Of a stretch of 22,038 bases of DNA, positions 14,480 through 22,013 are shown one piece after another. The DNA comes from RGIG6307 sp964424345. GTDB taxonomy: Bacteria > Bacillota > Clostridia > Lachnospirales > Lachnospiraceae. A program made the translations under genes and the position numbers. The notes under the pieces are model-generated. The model was not told the origin of the DNA. It saw only the letters and a list, made by a program, of their open reading frames with translations, and made no database searches. Position 1 is the first letter of the stretch; the number at the start of each line of letters is the position of its first letter. The DNA lies in contig CAYRIK010000033.1 of assembly GCA_964424345.1 (NCBI GenBank), positions 1 through 22,038 on the forward strand. The letters run 5' to 3'.

Positions 14480-14959
14480 ATGGAAAAAATTGCAAGTTTT
14501 ACGATAGACCATATTAAATTACAGCCAGGTATTTACGTTTCTCGTAAAGATAAGATTGGTGCAGAAACATTAACTACTTTTGACCTGCGTATGACTTCTC
14601 CAAACGAAGAGCCTGTTATGAATACAGCTGAAATGCATACGATTGAGCATCTTGCTGCTACTTATCTTCGTAATCATGCAGATTGGAAAGATAAAGTCAT
14701 TTATTTTGGACCAATGGGTTGTCGTACTGGCTTTTATCTAATCTTGGCAGGAGATTTAGAAAGCCGCGATATTGTTTCTCTTATGCAGGAAATGTGGCAG
14801 TTTATTGCAGATTTTGAAGGCGAAGTACCAGGTGCAAGTGCCAAAGACTGTGGTAACTATTTGGACATGAATCTGCCTATGGCAAAGTATCTTGCCGACA
14901 AATATTTGAAAAACGTCTTGAATGACATTTCTGAGGATAGACTGAGTTATCCACAATAA
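14480..14959 (+). CDS. luxS: S-ribosylhomocysteine lyase (LuxS)
   Basis: A 159-residue enzyme that cleaves S-ribosylhomocysteine to homocysteine and DPD, the precursor of autoinducer-2. Metal ligands are H53 and H57 (MHTIEHLAATYLRNH) and C124 (AKDCGNYLDMNL). The catalytic cysteine is C81 (MGCRTGFY). Length is typical. ATG 14480 lies 6 nt behind AAAGGA. Longer in-frame starts overlap the promoter. It is followed by mtnN, which supplies its substrate, though a hairpin in the 95-bp gap may terminate part of the transcripts. The final codons (AGT TAT CCA CAA TAA) contain an exact DnaA-box sequence. Confidence 0.97.
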   Translation: MEKIASFTIDHIKLQPGIYVSRKDKIGAETLTTFDLRMTSPNEEPVMNTAEMHTIEHLAATYLRNHADWKDKVIYFGPMGCRTGFYLILAGDLESRDIVSLMQEMWQFIADFEGEVPGASAKDCGNYLDMNLPMAKYLADKYLKNVLNDISEDRLSYPQ

Positions 14960-14990
14960 TCCGAGTTATCCACAATATATTGTGGATAAC
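14944..14990 (+). repeat. Tandem 15-bp repeat with three exact DnaA-box sequences
   Basis: GAGTTATCCACAATA occurs at 14944-14958 (ending in the luxS stop codon) and again at 14963-14977. TTATCCACA is present at 14947-14955 and 14966-14974, and inverted (TGTGGATAA) at 14981-14989. The second and third form a 26-bp perfect palindrome (14965-14990). Whether DnaA binds here is unknown. Confidence 0.8.
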
Positions 14991-14995
14991 TTTTT
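14965..14995 (+). terminator. Probable luxS terminator (26-bp palindrome plus T5)
   Basis: GTTATCCACAATA is followed directly by its reverse complement, then TTTTTC. The central bases must form the loop, leaving about 11 bp of stem. The U tract is short, so partial read-through into mtnN is likely. No separate mtnN promoter was found. Confidence 0.65.
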
Positions 14996-15023
14996 CAAAA
15001 ACATCACAATATTGAGAAAGGAC

Positions 15024-15044
15024 CCCTGAAAATCCCCTTCAGGG
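15024..15044 (+). promoter_or_regulatory. Leader hairpin overlapping the mtnN ribosome site
   Basis: CCCTGAA-AATCCCC-TTCAGGG is a 7-bp stem whose 3' arm holds AGGG, the only Shine-Dalgarno-like sequence at proper distance from the ATG at 15055. A better one (GAAAGGA, ending 15022) lies just before the hairpin. Folding would hide the first and bring the second to about 10 nt from the start. An effect on translation is inference. Confidence 0.5.
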
Positions 15045-15054
15045 ACATATAAAA

Positions 15055-15753
15055 ATGAGTAAAATTGGTATTATTGGTGCAATGGATCTAGAAGTAGATG
15101 CATTAAAGGCACAAATGCAGATTACAAAAGAAGTCACAAAGGCTGGCATGGTATTTTGTGATGGTATCTTAAACGGAGCAAATGTAGTAGTTGTAAAATG
15201 TGGTATCGGTAAAGTAAACGCTGGTATGTGTGTACAGATTCTTGCAGATTTATTTGATGTAACACATGTAATCAATACTGGTGTCGCTGGTTCTTTAAAT
15301 GCAGACCTTGATATCGGTGACATTTTGATTTCTAAGGATGCAATCTATCATGATTTTGATACAACAATCTTTGGATATGCTCCAGGCCAGGTTCCAGGTA
15401 CTTCTAGTGCTGCTTTTTGTGCAGACCCACATATGATTGAGCTTGCCGAAGAAAGCTGTAAGAAGGCTTGTCCAGATGTTACATGCCGCAGTGGTCGTGT
15501 TGTAACTGGTGATCAGTTTATTTCTTCTAAAGAAGTAAAAGAACACCTGATTAAAGATTTTGGTGGCTTCTGTGCTGAAATGGAAGGCTGTGCAATCGCT
15601 CATGCAGCAACTTTAAACAATCTTCCTTTCGTTATTATTCGTGCTATTTCCGACAAAGCAGATGACAGTGCAGAAATGGATTATCCAACATTTGAACGTG
15701 CTGCTGCAAAACACAGTGCTGCTTTAGTTGCTGATTTTGTAACAAGATTATAG
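15055..15753 (+). CDS. mtnN: 5'-methylthioadenosine/S-adenosylhomocysteine nucleosidase
   Basis: A 232-residue nucleosidase (MTAN/Pfs) that releases adenine from S-adenosylhomocysteine and methylthioadenosine. The product S-ribosylhomocysteine is the LuxS substrate, so this and the preceding gene make up the two-step SAH detoxification route. The N-terminus KIGIIGAMDLEVD carries the conserved E13. Substrate-binding AEMEG (E175/E177) and the catalytic D200 in AISDKAD match the family. Length is typical. It has no promoter that I can see and depends on luxS read-through or on a promoter without consensus boxes. A hairpin lies over its ribosome site. Confidence 0.95.
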   Translation: MSKIGIIGAMDLEVDALKAQMQITKEVTKAGMVFCDGILNGANVVVVKCGIGKVNAGMCVQILADLFDVTHVINTGVAGSLNADLDIGDILISKDAIYHDFDTTIFGYAPGQVPGTSSAAFCADPHMIELAEESCKKACPDVTCRSGRVVTGDQFISSKEVKEHLIKDFGGFCAEMEGCAIAHAATLNNLPFVIIRAISDKADDSAEMDYPTFERAAAKHSAALVADFVTRL

Positions 15754-15779
15754 TGTTTTTTATTAACAAGGAGAATTTT

Positions 15780-18700
15780 ATGGCAAATTATAATGATTCC
15801 GCAGAACGAGCTCTCGTATCACGCGCTATTGCAAGAGAAGGTATCATTCTTTTAGAAAATAAAAATCAAATGCTTCCTCTTGGTTCTGAAAAAGTTGCTG
15901 TCTTTGGAAGAACACAGATTGATATGATTCAGGGCGGTACTGGCTCTGCACTTTGTACAAGTGAATATTGTATTGATATTTTAACAGGTTTGGAAAATGC
16001 CGGCATTCAAGTAGATGAAACACTTGCAGATATTTATCGTACATGGTGTGCAAATCATCCGCTTGCTTCTTTCGGCGTATGGGGAAGCGGTGCTCATGTA
16101 AATCCAGAAATGCCTCTTTCTGATGCTTTGGTAGCCGATGCTGCGAAGCGTACCGAAAAGGCAATCTTTGTAATCGGTCGTACTGCTGGTGAAAATGATG
16201 ATGTAAATGTTATGGACGGTGATTTCAGACTTTCTTCTGAAGAAAAAGCTGCTTTTGAACTTGTATGCAGTCATTTTTCTAACGTAATCGTTGTAATCAA
16301 CTCCGGTAACCTCATCGACCTTCGTTTTATTCAAAGAGACGAAGTAAAAGCAGTTGTATTATTAAATCTTCCTGGTATGGAAGGTGGTAACTCACTTGGT
16401 GATGTGTTAAGCGGTAAATTCACACCATCTGGTAAACTGACAGATACTGTAGCTTATGATTATACCGACTATCCATCTTCTAAATATTTTGGTAAAAAAG
16501 GCGGCATCATTCAAAATTATGATGAAGATATCTTTGTAGGATACCGCTACTTTGAAACCTTTGCCAAAGAAAAAGTAATGTATCCTTTCGGTTATGGTCT
16601 TTCTTATACAGAATTTGAAGCTCGTCCAATATCTTTTAGCTGTGATGATACAACAGAAGGCTTCATTACTGCTGAACTTGCAGTAAAAAATATCGGAAAT
16701 ACTTACTCAGGAAAAGAAGTTATCATGTTATACTCTTCTGCTCCAGAAAGTAAACTTGGCACACCTGCTTACGAACTTCGTGCATTCCAGAAAACAAAAT
16801 TGTTAGCACCTCAGGAAGAAGAAATCATTACACTTTCTTTCCCAATCAAAGATATGGCATCTTTTGATGATACTGGTGTACTCGGAACAAAAAATGCATG
16901 GGTTTTATTACAGGGTGATTACACCATCTCTTTTGGAAACAACATTCGTACTGTAAAACCATTGGCTTCTTATACAAGTGAGCAGGATACTGTAATCAAG
17001 ATTTGTACTGCACTTCCAACAGAATTATCTGCACGACTTACTGCTGCTGGTGAAATGGAAGCATTGGATGCAATTCCACAAGATTCTACAAAAGGTGTAT
17101 TCTTAGATACATTAGAAAAAAATGTGATTGCAAAAGATGCGTATTTTGCAAAAGATGATACATCTGTCACATATCGCTTTAATGTTGCTGCTCCTGGCGT
17201 ATATCGTGCTGTTTTTGCCGATGCTGATTTTGAAAATCTTACTTGCAGTTTAAATAATCGTCCTTTAGACAATCTTGCTGCATGCTGTACAGAACATGGC
17301 GATGATATTATTTTCATCACCGGCACAAACGAATTAGTATTTTCTTATACAGACGGCAAACAACCAGAAGCTGTTTCTATTACACTTACAAAAAACAACG
17401 ATCCTATCGTAATCAAAGCAGACGGTCCATCTTATATTCAGGGTGGAAAATACAGTGAATGTGGTTTATGGGTATATAATTCCCCATTTACAGACAGTCA
17501 GGGAGCTATCAAACAAGGTCGTGCATTGACAAGAATGCATGAGCCTGGCAGAAATGCACTTTATAAATTAGAAGTAGAAAAAGCTGGCGTTTATGATGTT
17601 CGTTTACGTTACTGCAATGTACATCCAGAATGTAAATTACCAGATGTATTCACATTCTTAATCTCTAACGTAGGACAGGAAGTAGAACCTATTACCTTAA
17701 AGCAGACTTGTACAGACAGCAGTCAGGTTCTGACAGATGGTTCTTTCTGTACTTCTGAACCATTCTCCTTATCTTTACCAAAAGGAGAAGCATACTTAAA
17801 GATTGTTTCCGGTACTCGCAAGCCTTCTATCATTGCTTATTTTGAATTGACTCCAAGCAATCGTACAGTAACTGTCAGCGAAAAACAAGAAAAAGCACAC
17901 AGCGAAGTATCTTGTGTAGAAGCAGCAATCGAACGCTATGCTTTAGAAGAAATAACTACAAAATATGACTTACGAAACGTATTAAACGGAACTATTTCTT
18001 TAGATGAACTTGTTGATGATTTGACAAATGCAGAGCTTGCACAGCTTACTTGCGGTAATAAAGAATTCCGCGAACAGATTGGTTATCTGCCAAAACGAGG
18101 TATTCCAAATGCAAGCTGGTCTGATGGTCCTGTTGGTATCCGTCAAAATGCGAAAGTAACCGTTTATCCATCCGGAACAATGCTTTCTTCCTCTTGGAAC
18201 CCAACACTTGCCGAAGAATTTGGACGTGCTCTTGGTCATGAAGCAATCAAGCACAATATCGATGTATGGCTTGCTCCTGCTGTGAATATTCATAGAAATC
18301 CTTGCTGTGGACGAAATTTTGAATATCATTCTGAAGATCCATTCGTATCAGGCGTTATGGCATCTGCTATCGTAAATGGGGTACAGGAAATGAATGTTGC
18401 AGCAACTGTAAAACACTTTGCAGCAAATAATACAGAATACCAGCGTCTGCGTTCTAACAGCCGCGTATCTGCTCGTGCAATGTATGAAATTTACATGAAA
18501 GCCTTTGAAATCGTAATCAATCGCTCTAATCCATGGTCTATTATGACTTCTTATAATTTGATCAATGGCGTGAAAGTTTGTGAAGATCCTCATTACTGTC
18601 AGGGTGTTATCCGTAATGACTTTGGATATGAAGGTGTACTGATGAGTGACTTTGGTAACGACTCTGTACATTTAAAAGAAGTGACTGTTGGACATGATTT

Positions 18701-18845
18701 AAAGATGCCTTTTGGTGAACCACTTGTAATTGCAGCAGCTTTAGAAGATGGTACTCTCGATAAAGAAACAGTAAAGGCTTGTGCAAAACGTGTACTCGAA
18801 CTGATTATAAACACTGCTGTAAAAAATTCTGGTATGTTTTCATAA
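15780..18845 (+). CDS. GH3 beta-glucosidase-type enzyme with inverted domain order
   Basis: A 1021-residue cytoplasmic glycoside hydrolase family 3 protein (no signal peptide). The usual C-terminal alpha/beta-sandwich domain comes first, about residues 10-280, ending YPFGYGLSYTEF. A fibronectin-III-like domain follows (about 290-390), then two beta-rich modules (about 439-537 and 543-692), the second resembling carbohydrate-binding modules. The TIM-barrel domain with the active site comes last (about 740-1000). The barrel shows SWSDGPVG, KHFAANN (K878/H879) and the nucleophile D957 in GVLMSDFG, where SDW is the commoner form. Inverted GH3 enzymes are known from Ruminococcus and Butyrivibrio. 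ATG 15780 follows AAGGAG at 6 nt, 26 bp behind mtnN, so it is probably co-transcribed. It likely hydrolyses imported beta-glucosides or related oligosaccharides. Confidence 0.9.
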   Translation: MANYNDSAERALVSRAIAREGIILLENKNQMLPLGSEKVAVFGRTQIDMIQGGTGSALCTSEYCIDILTGLENAGIQVDETLADIYRTWCANHPLASFGVWGSGAHVNPEMPLSDALVADAAKRTEKAIFVIGRTAGENDDVNVMDGDFRLSSEEKAAFELVCSHFSNVIVVINSGNLIDLRFIQRDEVKAVVLLNLPGMEGGNSLGDVLSGKFTPSGKLTDTVAYDYTDYPSSKYFGKKGGIIQNYDEDIFVGYRYFETFAKEKVMYPFGYGLSYTEFEARPISFSCDDTTEGFITAELAVKNIGNTYSGKEVIMLYSSAPESKLGTPAYELRAFQKTKLLAPQEEEIITLSFPIKDMASFDDTGVLGTKNAWVLLQGDYTISFGNNIRTVKPLASYTSEQDTVIKICTALPTELSARLTAAGEMEALDAIPQDSTKGVFLDTLEKNVIAKDAYFAKDDTSVTYRFNVAAPGVYRAVFADADFENLTCSLNNRPLDNLAACCTEHGDDIIFITGTNELVFSYTDGKQPEAVSITLTKNNDPIVIKADGPSYIQGGKYSECGLWVYNSPFTDSQGAIKQGRALTRMHEPGRNALYKLEVEKAGVYDVRLRYCNVHPECKLPDVFTFLISNVGQEVEPITLKQTCTDSSQVLTDGSFCTSEPFSLSLPKGEAYLKIVSGTRKPSIIAYFELTPSNRTVTVSEKQEKAHSEVSCVEAAIERYALEEITTKYDLRNVLNGTISLDELVDDLTNAELAQLTCGNKEFREQIGYLPKRGIPNASWSDGPVGIRQNAKVTVYPSGTMLSSSWNPTLAEEFGRALGHEAIKHNIDVWLAPAVNIHRNPCCGRNFEYHSEDPFVSGVMASAIVNGVQEMNVAATVKHFAANNTEYQRLRSNSRVSARAMYEIYMKAFEIVINRSNPWSIMTSYNLINGVKVCEDPHYCQGVIRNDFGYEGVLMSDFGNDSVHLKEVTVGHDLKMPFGEPLVIAAALEDGTLDKETVKACAKRVLELIINTAVKNSGMFS

Positions 18846-18879
18846 AGAAATTTTATAATAAATAGAACATAACATATAA

Positions 18880-18909
18880 TGGCCGTCATTCGCTTGCGAA
18901 TGGCGGCCA
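18880..18909. terminator. GC-rich hairpin between convergent genes
   Basis: TGGCCGTCATTCGC pairs with GCGAATGGCGGCCA (14 bp, one T/G wobble). There is no good T run on either strand (AAAACATTT to the right, ATTATATG on the minus strand), so it is a strong hairpin but an imperfect terminator, shared by the GH3 (+) and GtrA (-) genes. Confidence 0.65.
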
Positions 18910-18928
18910 AAACATTTACATGAAAATC

Positions 18929-19366
18929 TTATTTTTTACGAAATACGAGTAACTTACTGAAAATATAGTTTCCGATTACGACCAGTACTGCAGATACGAT
19001 TGTTGTAATAAATACATCTACACCTAAGAATCCTAATACCTGTCTCAATACAATATCTAAAAGCAATGTAAAGATTCTGGAAACAACAAATTTTACAAAT
19101 TCCGCTGCAACATTTGCATCTTTACTCTTAAATACAAATGCTCGATTCGTTGGATATGCAAATAACACACCTGCTGTCCAGTTAACTATGCTCAATACTA
19201 AGTTCTGTGTACTTGTTGGATATAATGGATTTCCAAATATCACAATATTTACAAAGAACATACAGAACCATGATACAATCGTTGTCATAACACCAACGAT
19301 CAAATATACGATGATTTCTTCGTATTTTCCAAATTTCTTACATAATTCTCTTATCTTATCTGCCAT
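18929..19366 (-). CDS. GtrA family membrane protein
   Basis: A 145-residue protein with four hydrophobic segments (about 18-42, 52-74, 90-112 and 117-138) and the family ending NYIFSKLLVFRKK. A central NRAFVFKSKDAN is also typical. GtrA proteins are thought to help move undecaprenyl-linked sugars across the membrane for glycan modification. The gene starts 9 bp after the dehydrogenase stop, with GGGG as a weak ribosome site, so it is the last gene of the pgi operon. No glycosyltransferase partner is adjacent; the GT-C-like protein 4.6 kb away is a distant candidate. Confidence 0.88.
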   Translation of the reverse strand: MADKIRELCKKFGKYEEIIVYLIVGVMTTIVSWFCMFFVNIVIFGNPLYPTSTQNLVLSIVNWTAGVLFAYPTNRAFVFKSKDANVAAEFVKFVVSRIFTLLLDIVLRQVLGFLGVDVFITTIVSAVLVVIGNYIFSKLLVFRKK

Positions 19367-19375
19367 ATTGTACCC

Positions 19376-20338
19376 CTATAAATTTACAACGTTTCGGATT
19401 TCCCCATTCATAAACGCCTTGATGTTCAAGCGAACACCTTCCACACAACGTTTACGTGCTTCTACACTTGCCCATGCTAAATGTGGGGTGATAAAGAGTT
19501 TATTGGAATCCTGAAGTTTACTTAATGGATTGTCTGCTGTAATCGGTTCTTTTTCAATTACATCTAATCCAGCACCAGCAATCACATCATGCTCTAATGC
19601 TTCATATAAATCATGGTTATTTACTACTGCACCTCTTGCTACGTTAATCAAGATTGCAGATTTTTTCATTTTGGACAATGCGTTTGCATCGATGAGATTG
19701 CGTGTAAGATCACTCAATGGGCAATGCAAGGAAAGATAATCACTTTCAGCCAACAATGTATCAAAATCAACCTGTTCGTATGCTGTCACCTTGCTCTTTC
19801 CTGTAACGGAATGGAAAATAACTTTACAGCCAAAGCTCTCTGCAATACGAGCTACTCTTTGTCCAATGTTGCCCATACCGATAATGCCCCATGTTTTTCC
19901 ATCTAATTCATGGAATGGTACATCAAAGTTGGAAAATCTTGACTGTGCTGCATAAGCACCACTTTTTACATATTCATCATAATGACGCAATTTCTGTCCT
20001 ACATAAAATGCCAATGCAAATGTATGCTGTGCTACCATTGCAGTAGAATAATCTACTACATTGGCAACCAAAATACCGCGGCTCTTACAATAAGCGATAT
20101 CTACGTTATCATAACCTGTTGCAAATTCACAAACCAATTTTACGTTTGGTGCATCTTTTAAAGACTGCTCGTTGATTGGAGCTTTGTTTGCAACAACGAT
20201 ATCTGCATCTTTGATACGTTCCGCTGTTTCTTCTACAGTGACTGTATTTTCATAGTAAACTACTTCACCAAGCTCACTGTAATCTACAGAAATATCTGTA
20301 CCTACACTATTTCTTTCTAATACTACTATTTTCATCAT
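19376..20338 (-). CDS. D-isomer specific 2-hydroxyacid dehydrogenase
   Basis: A 320-residue NAD(P)-dependent reductase of 2-keto acids. The nucleotide loop is GMGNIG (154-159). The catalytic residues are R235 (VARGAVV), E264 (IEKEP) and H286 (TPHLAWAS). At the end of the second strand (VIFHSVTGK) there is no acidic residue, so NADP may be accepted. Hydroxypyruvate/glycerate reductase or D-lactate dehydrogenase are possible functions. The start is 5 bp after the pgi stop with no Shine-Dalgarno sequence, which suggests translational coupling to pgi. ATG occurs twice (20338 and 20335), and either may be used. Confidence 0.88.
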   Translation of the reverse strand: MMKIVVLERNSVGTDISVDYSELGEVVYYENTVTVEETAERIKDADIVVANKAPINEQSLKDAPNVKLVCEFATGYDNVDIAYCKSRGILVANVVDYSTAMVAQHTFALAFYVGQKLRHYDEYVKSGAYAAQSRFSNFDVPFHELDGKTWGIIGMGNIGQRVARIAESFGCKVIFHSVTGKSKVTAYEQVDFDTLLAESDYLSLHCPLSDLTRNLIDANALSKMKKSAILINVARGAVVNNHDLYEALEHDVIAGAGLDVIEKEPITADNPLSKLQDSNKLFITPHLAWASVEARKRCVEGVRLNIKAFMNGEIRNVVNL

Positions 20339-20343
20339 TCTAA

Positions 20344-21924
20344 TTAAATATTTAATAAATCACTGAATACTTTTAATGCGCCGTCTGTTTCATGAGCAAG
20401 TACGCGTTTTGCTAATACTTTACCAAGCTGTACGCCTTCCTGATCAAAGCTGTTAATATTCCATACAAAGCCCTGGAACATAACTTTATTTTCAAAGTGT
20501 GCTAATAACGCACCAAGTGTTCTAGGATTTACCTGATCACCAATGATAATGCTGGATGGACGACCGCCTTCAAAATGTTTGTTGCGGTTTTCATCTTCTT
20601 TACCACATGCAAATGCAACGATCTGAGCTGCTACGTTTGCACATAACTTCTGCTGGCTTGTGCTTCCCTGAATTACAACGTCTTTCTGCATCTGATTGTT
20701 TTTAAAACCAACAAACTGTAATGGTACGATATCTGTTCCCTGATGTAATAACTGGTAGAAAGAATGCTGTCCGTTTGTACCAGGCTCACCAAAGATTACT
20801 GGACCTGTAGCATAGTTTACAGGTTCACCAAAACGGTTTACACTCTTACCATTAGATTCCATATCTAACTGCTGTAAGTGTGCTGGAAAACGATTTAAAG
20901 CCTGAGAATATGGTAATACTGCTGTATTCTGATAACCGAGTACGTTGCGTTCATATACACCGATTAAAGCATCTAACATAGCTGCATTCTTTAATAAATC
21001 AGTTTCCTTTGTAGCCGCATCTGCTGCTGCTGCACCTTCTAAGAACTGTTCAAATACTTCTGGGCCAAATGCTAAAGATAATACAGCACCGCCTACTGCT
21101 GAAGTAGAAGAATAACGTCCGCCGATATAATCATCCATAAAGAATGCTGCAAGGTAATCATCACTCTTTGCTAATGGAGAAGTTTCACTTGTAACTGCAA
21201 TCATATGCTTAGAAGCATCTAAACCAGCTTTTTCTAATGCATCTTTTACGAAAGATTCATTTGTAAGTGTCTCTAATGTAGTACCGGATTTAGAAACTAA
21301 TACGAAAATAGCATGTGCTACATCAATGTTATTTAAAACGCCTGCTGCATCGTCTGGGTCAACGTTGCTGATAAATTCTGCCTTCATCTTGAAAGTATCG
21401 TTAATCTTTGCCCAGTTTTCTAAAGCAAGATACATCGCACGTGGACCAAGGTCACTTCCGCCGATACCAATCTGAACTACTGTAGTGAATTTCTCACCAG
21501 CTTCGTTTGTAATTTCACCATTATGTACTTTATTTGCAAAGTCTGCAATCTTTGTCTGCTGTGCAACATAGAATGCTCTCTTATCTGCACCATCTTCTAC
21601 AACTGCTTCACCTAACTGACCACGTGTCATATGATGAAGAACACGACGTTTTTCACCTGTGTTAATAATCTCACCGTTGTAAAGAGCTGCGAACTTTTCT
21701 GCAAGCTGTGTTTCCTTTGCAAGCTTATCTAATGCTGCTAATACAGTATCGTCTACCTGCTTTGCACCATAGTTAAATACAAGACCTTCTGCCATTGGTA
21801 CGCTGTATTTTTTTACACGCTCTGCGCCCTGTTCGCCAGACATTACTTCTGCAAGGTTTACGCGCTTTACATCTAAAAGCTCCTGATAAGAAGCAAGTGT
21901 ATCTAAATTATTCCAAGAAATCAT
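20344..21924 (-). CDS. pgi: Glucose-6-phosphate isomerase
   Basis: A 526-residue glycolytic enzyme converting glucose 6-phosphate to fructose 6-phosphate. Family motifs are IGIGGSDLGPRAM (152-164), the phosphate-binding VSKSGTTLETLTN (210-222), GGRYSSTSAVGG (268-279) and FGEPGTNGQHSFYQLLHQG, holding E380 and H387. Near the C-terminus QEGVQLGK contains the usual lysine. ATG 21924 lies 6 nt after GAGGA. The reading frame stays open upstream to 22026, but those codons run through the promoter region and the IS end and are not part of the protein. It leads an operon with the 2-hydroxyacid dehydrogenase and gtrA. Its promoter region abuts an IS200/IS605-like end. Confidence 0.97.
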   Translation of the reverse strand: MISWNNLDTLASYQELLDVKRVNLAEVMSGEQGAERVKKYSVPMAEGLVFNYGAKQVDDTVLAALDKLAKETQLAEKFAALYNGEIINTGEKRRVLHHMTRGQLGEAVVEDGADKRAFYVAQQTKIADFANKVHNGEITNEAGEKFTTVVQIGIGGSDLGPRAMYLALENWAKINDTFKMKAEFISNVDPDDAAGVLNNIDVAHAIFVLVSKSGTTLETLTNESFVKDALEKAGLDASKHMIAVTSETSPLAKSDDYLAAFFMDDYIGGRYSSTSAVGGAVLSLAFGPEVFEQFLEGAAAADAATKETDLLKNAAMLDALIGVYERNVLGYQNTAVLPYSQALNRFPAHLQQLDMESNGKSVNRFGEPVNYATGPVIFGEPGTNGQHSFYQLLHQGTDIVPLQFVGFKNNQMQKDVVIQGSTSQQKLCANVAAQIVAFACGKEDENRNKHFEGGRPSSIIIGDQVNPRTLGALLAHFENKVMFQGFVWNINSFDQEGVQLGKVLAKRVLAHETDGALKVFSDLLNI

Positions 21925-21964
21925 GTTTTTTCCTCGCTTTCCAAATTCGAATAACATACTGAAA

Positions 21965-21970
21965 ATTATA
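21965..21970 (-). promoter_or_regulatory. Probable pgi -10 box
   Basis: Minus strand perfect TATAAT, 41 bp before the pgi ATG. At 17 bp upstream the sequence is AGTAGT (21988-21993), a poor -35 lying inside the IS-like end, so any native -35 may have been displaced. The real promoter may use a -35 of different spacing or lie further upstream. Confidence 0.5.
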
Positions 21971-21983
21971 CTATTCCATTGTG

Positions 21984-22013
21984 GTGAACTACTCCGACTT
22001 ATAGAAGTCGGAG
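21984..22013 (-). mobile_element. Right end of an IS200/IS605-type (TnpB) element
   Basis: Minus strand: CTCCGACTT-CTAT-AAGTCGGAG, a 9-bp perfect hairpin (21992-22013), followed by TAGTTCAC (21984-21991). This hairpin plus TAGTTCAC arrangement, overlapping the transposase-accessory stop codon, is the usual right end of IS1341/IS605-type elements. The body of the element lies beyond 22038. Such elements make no target duplication, so the other end cannot be inferred from here. Confidence 0.6.

Noticed and set aside
14944..14990. DnaA-box cluster as a replication origin
   Set aside because: There is no dnaA, dnaN or AT-rich unwinding region nearby, only three boxes, and the palindrome is placed where a luxS terminator is expected.
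16970..17326. Antisense reading frame within the GH3 gene
   Set aside because: It is a shadow of the GH3 coding frame, with no ribosome site and no family resemblance.
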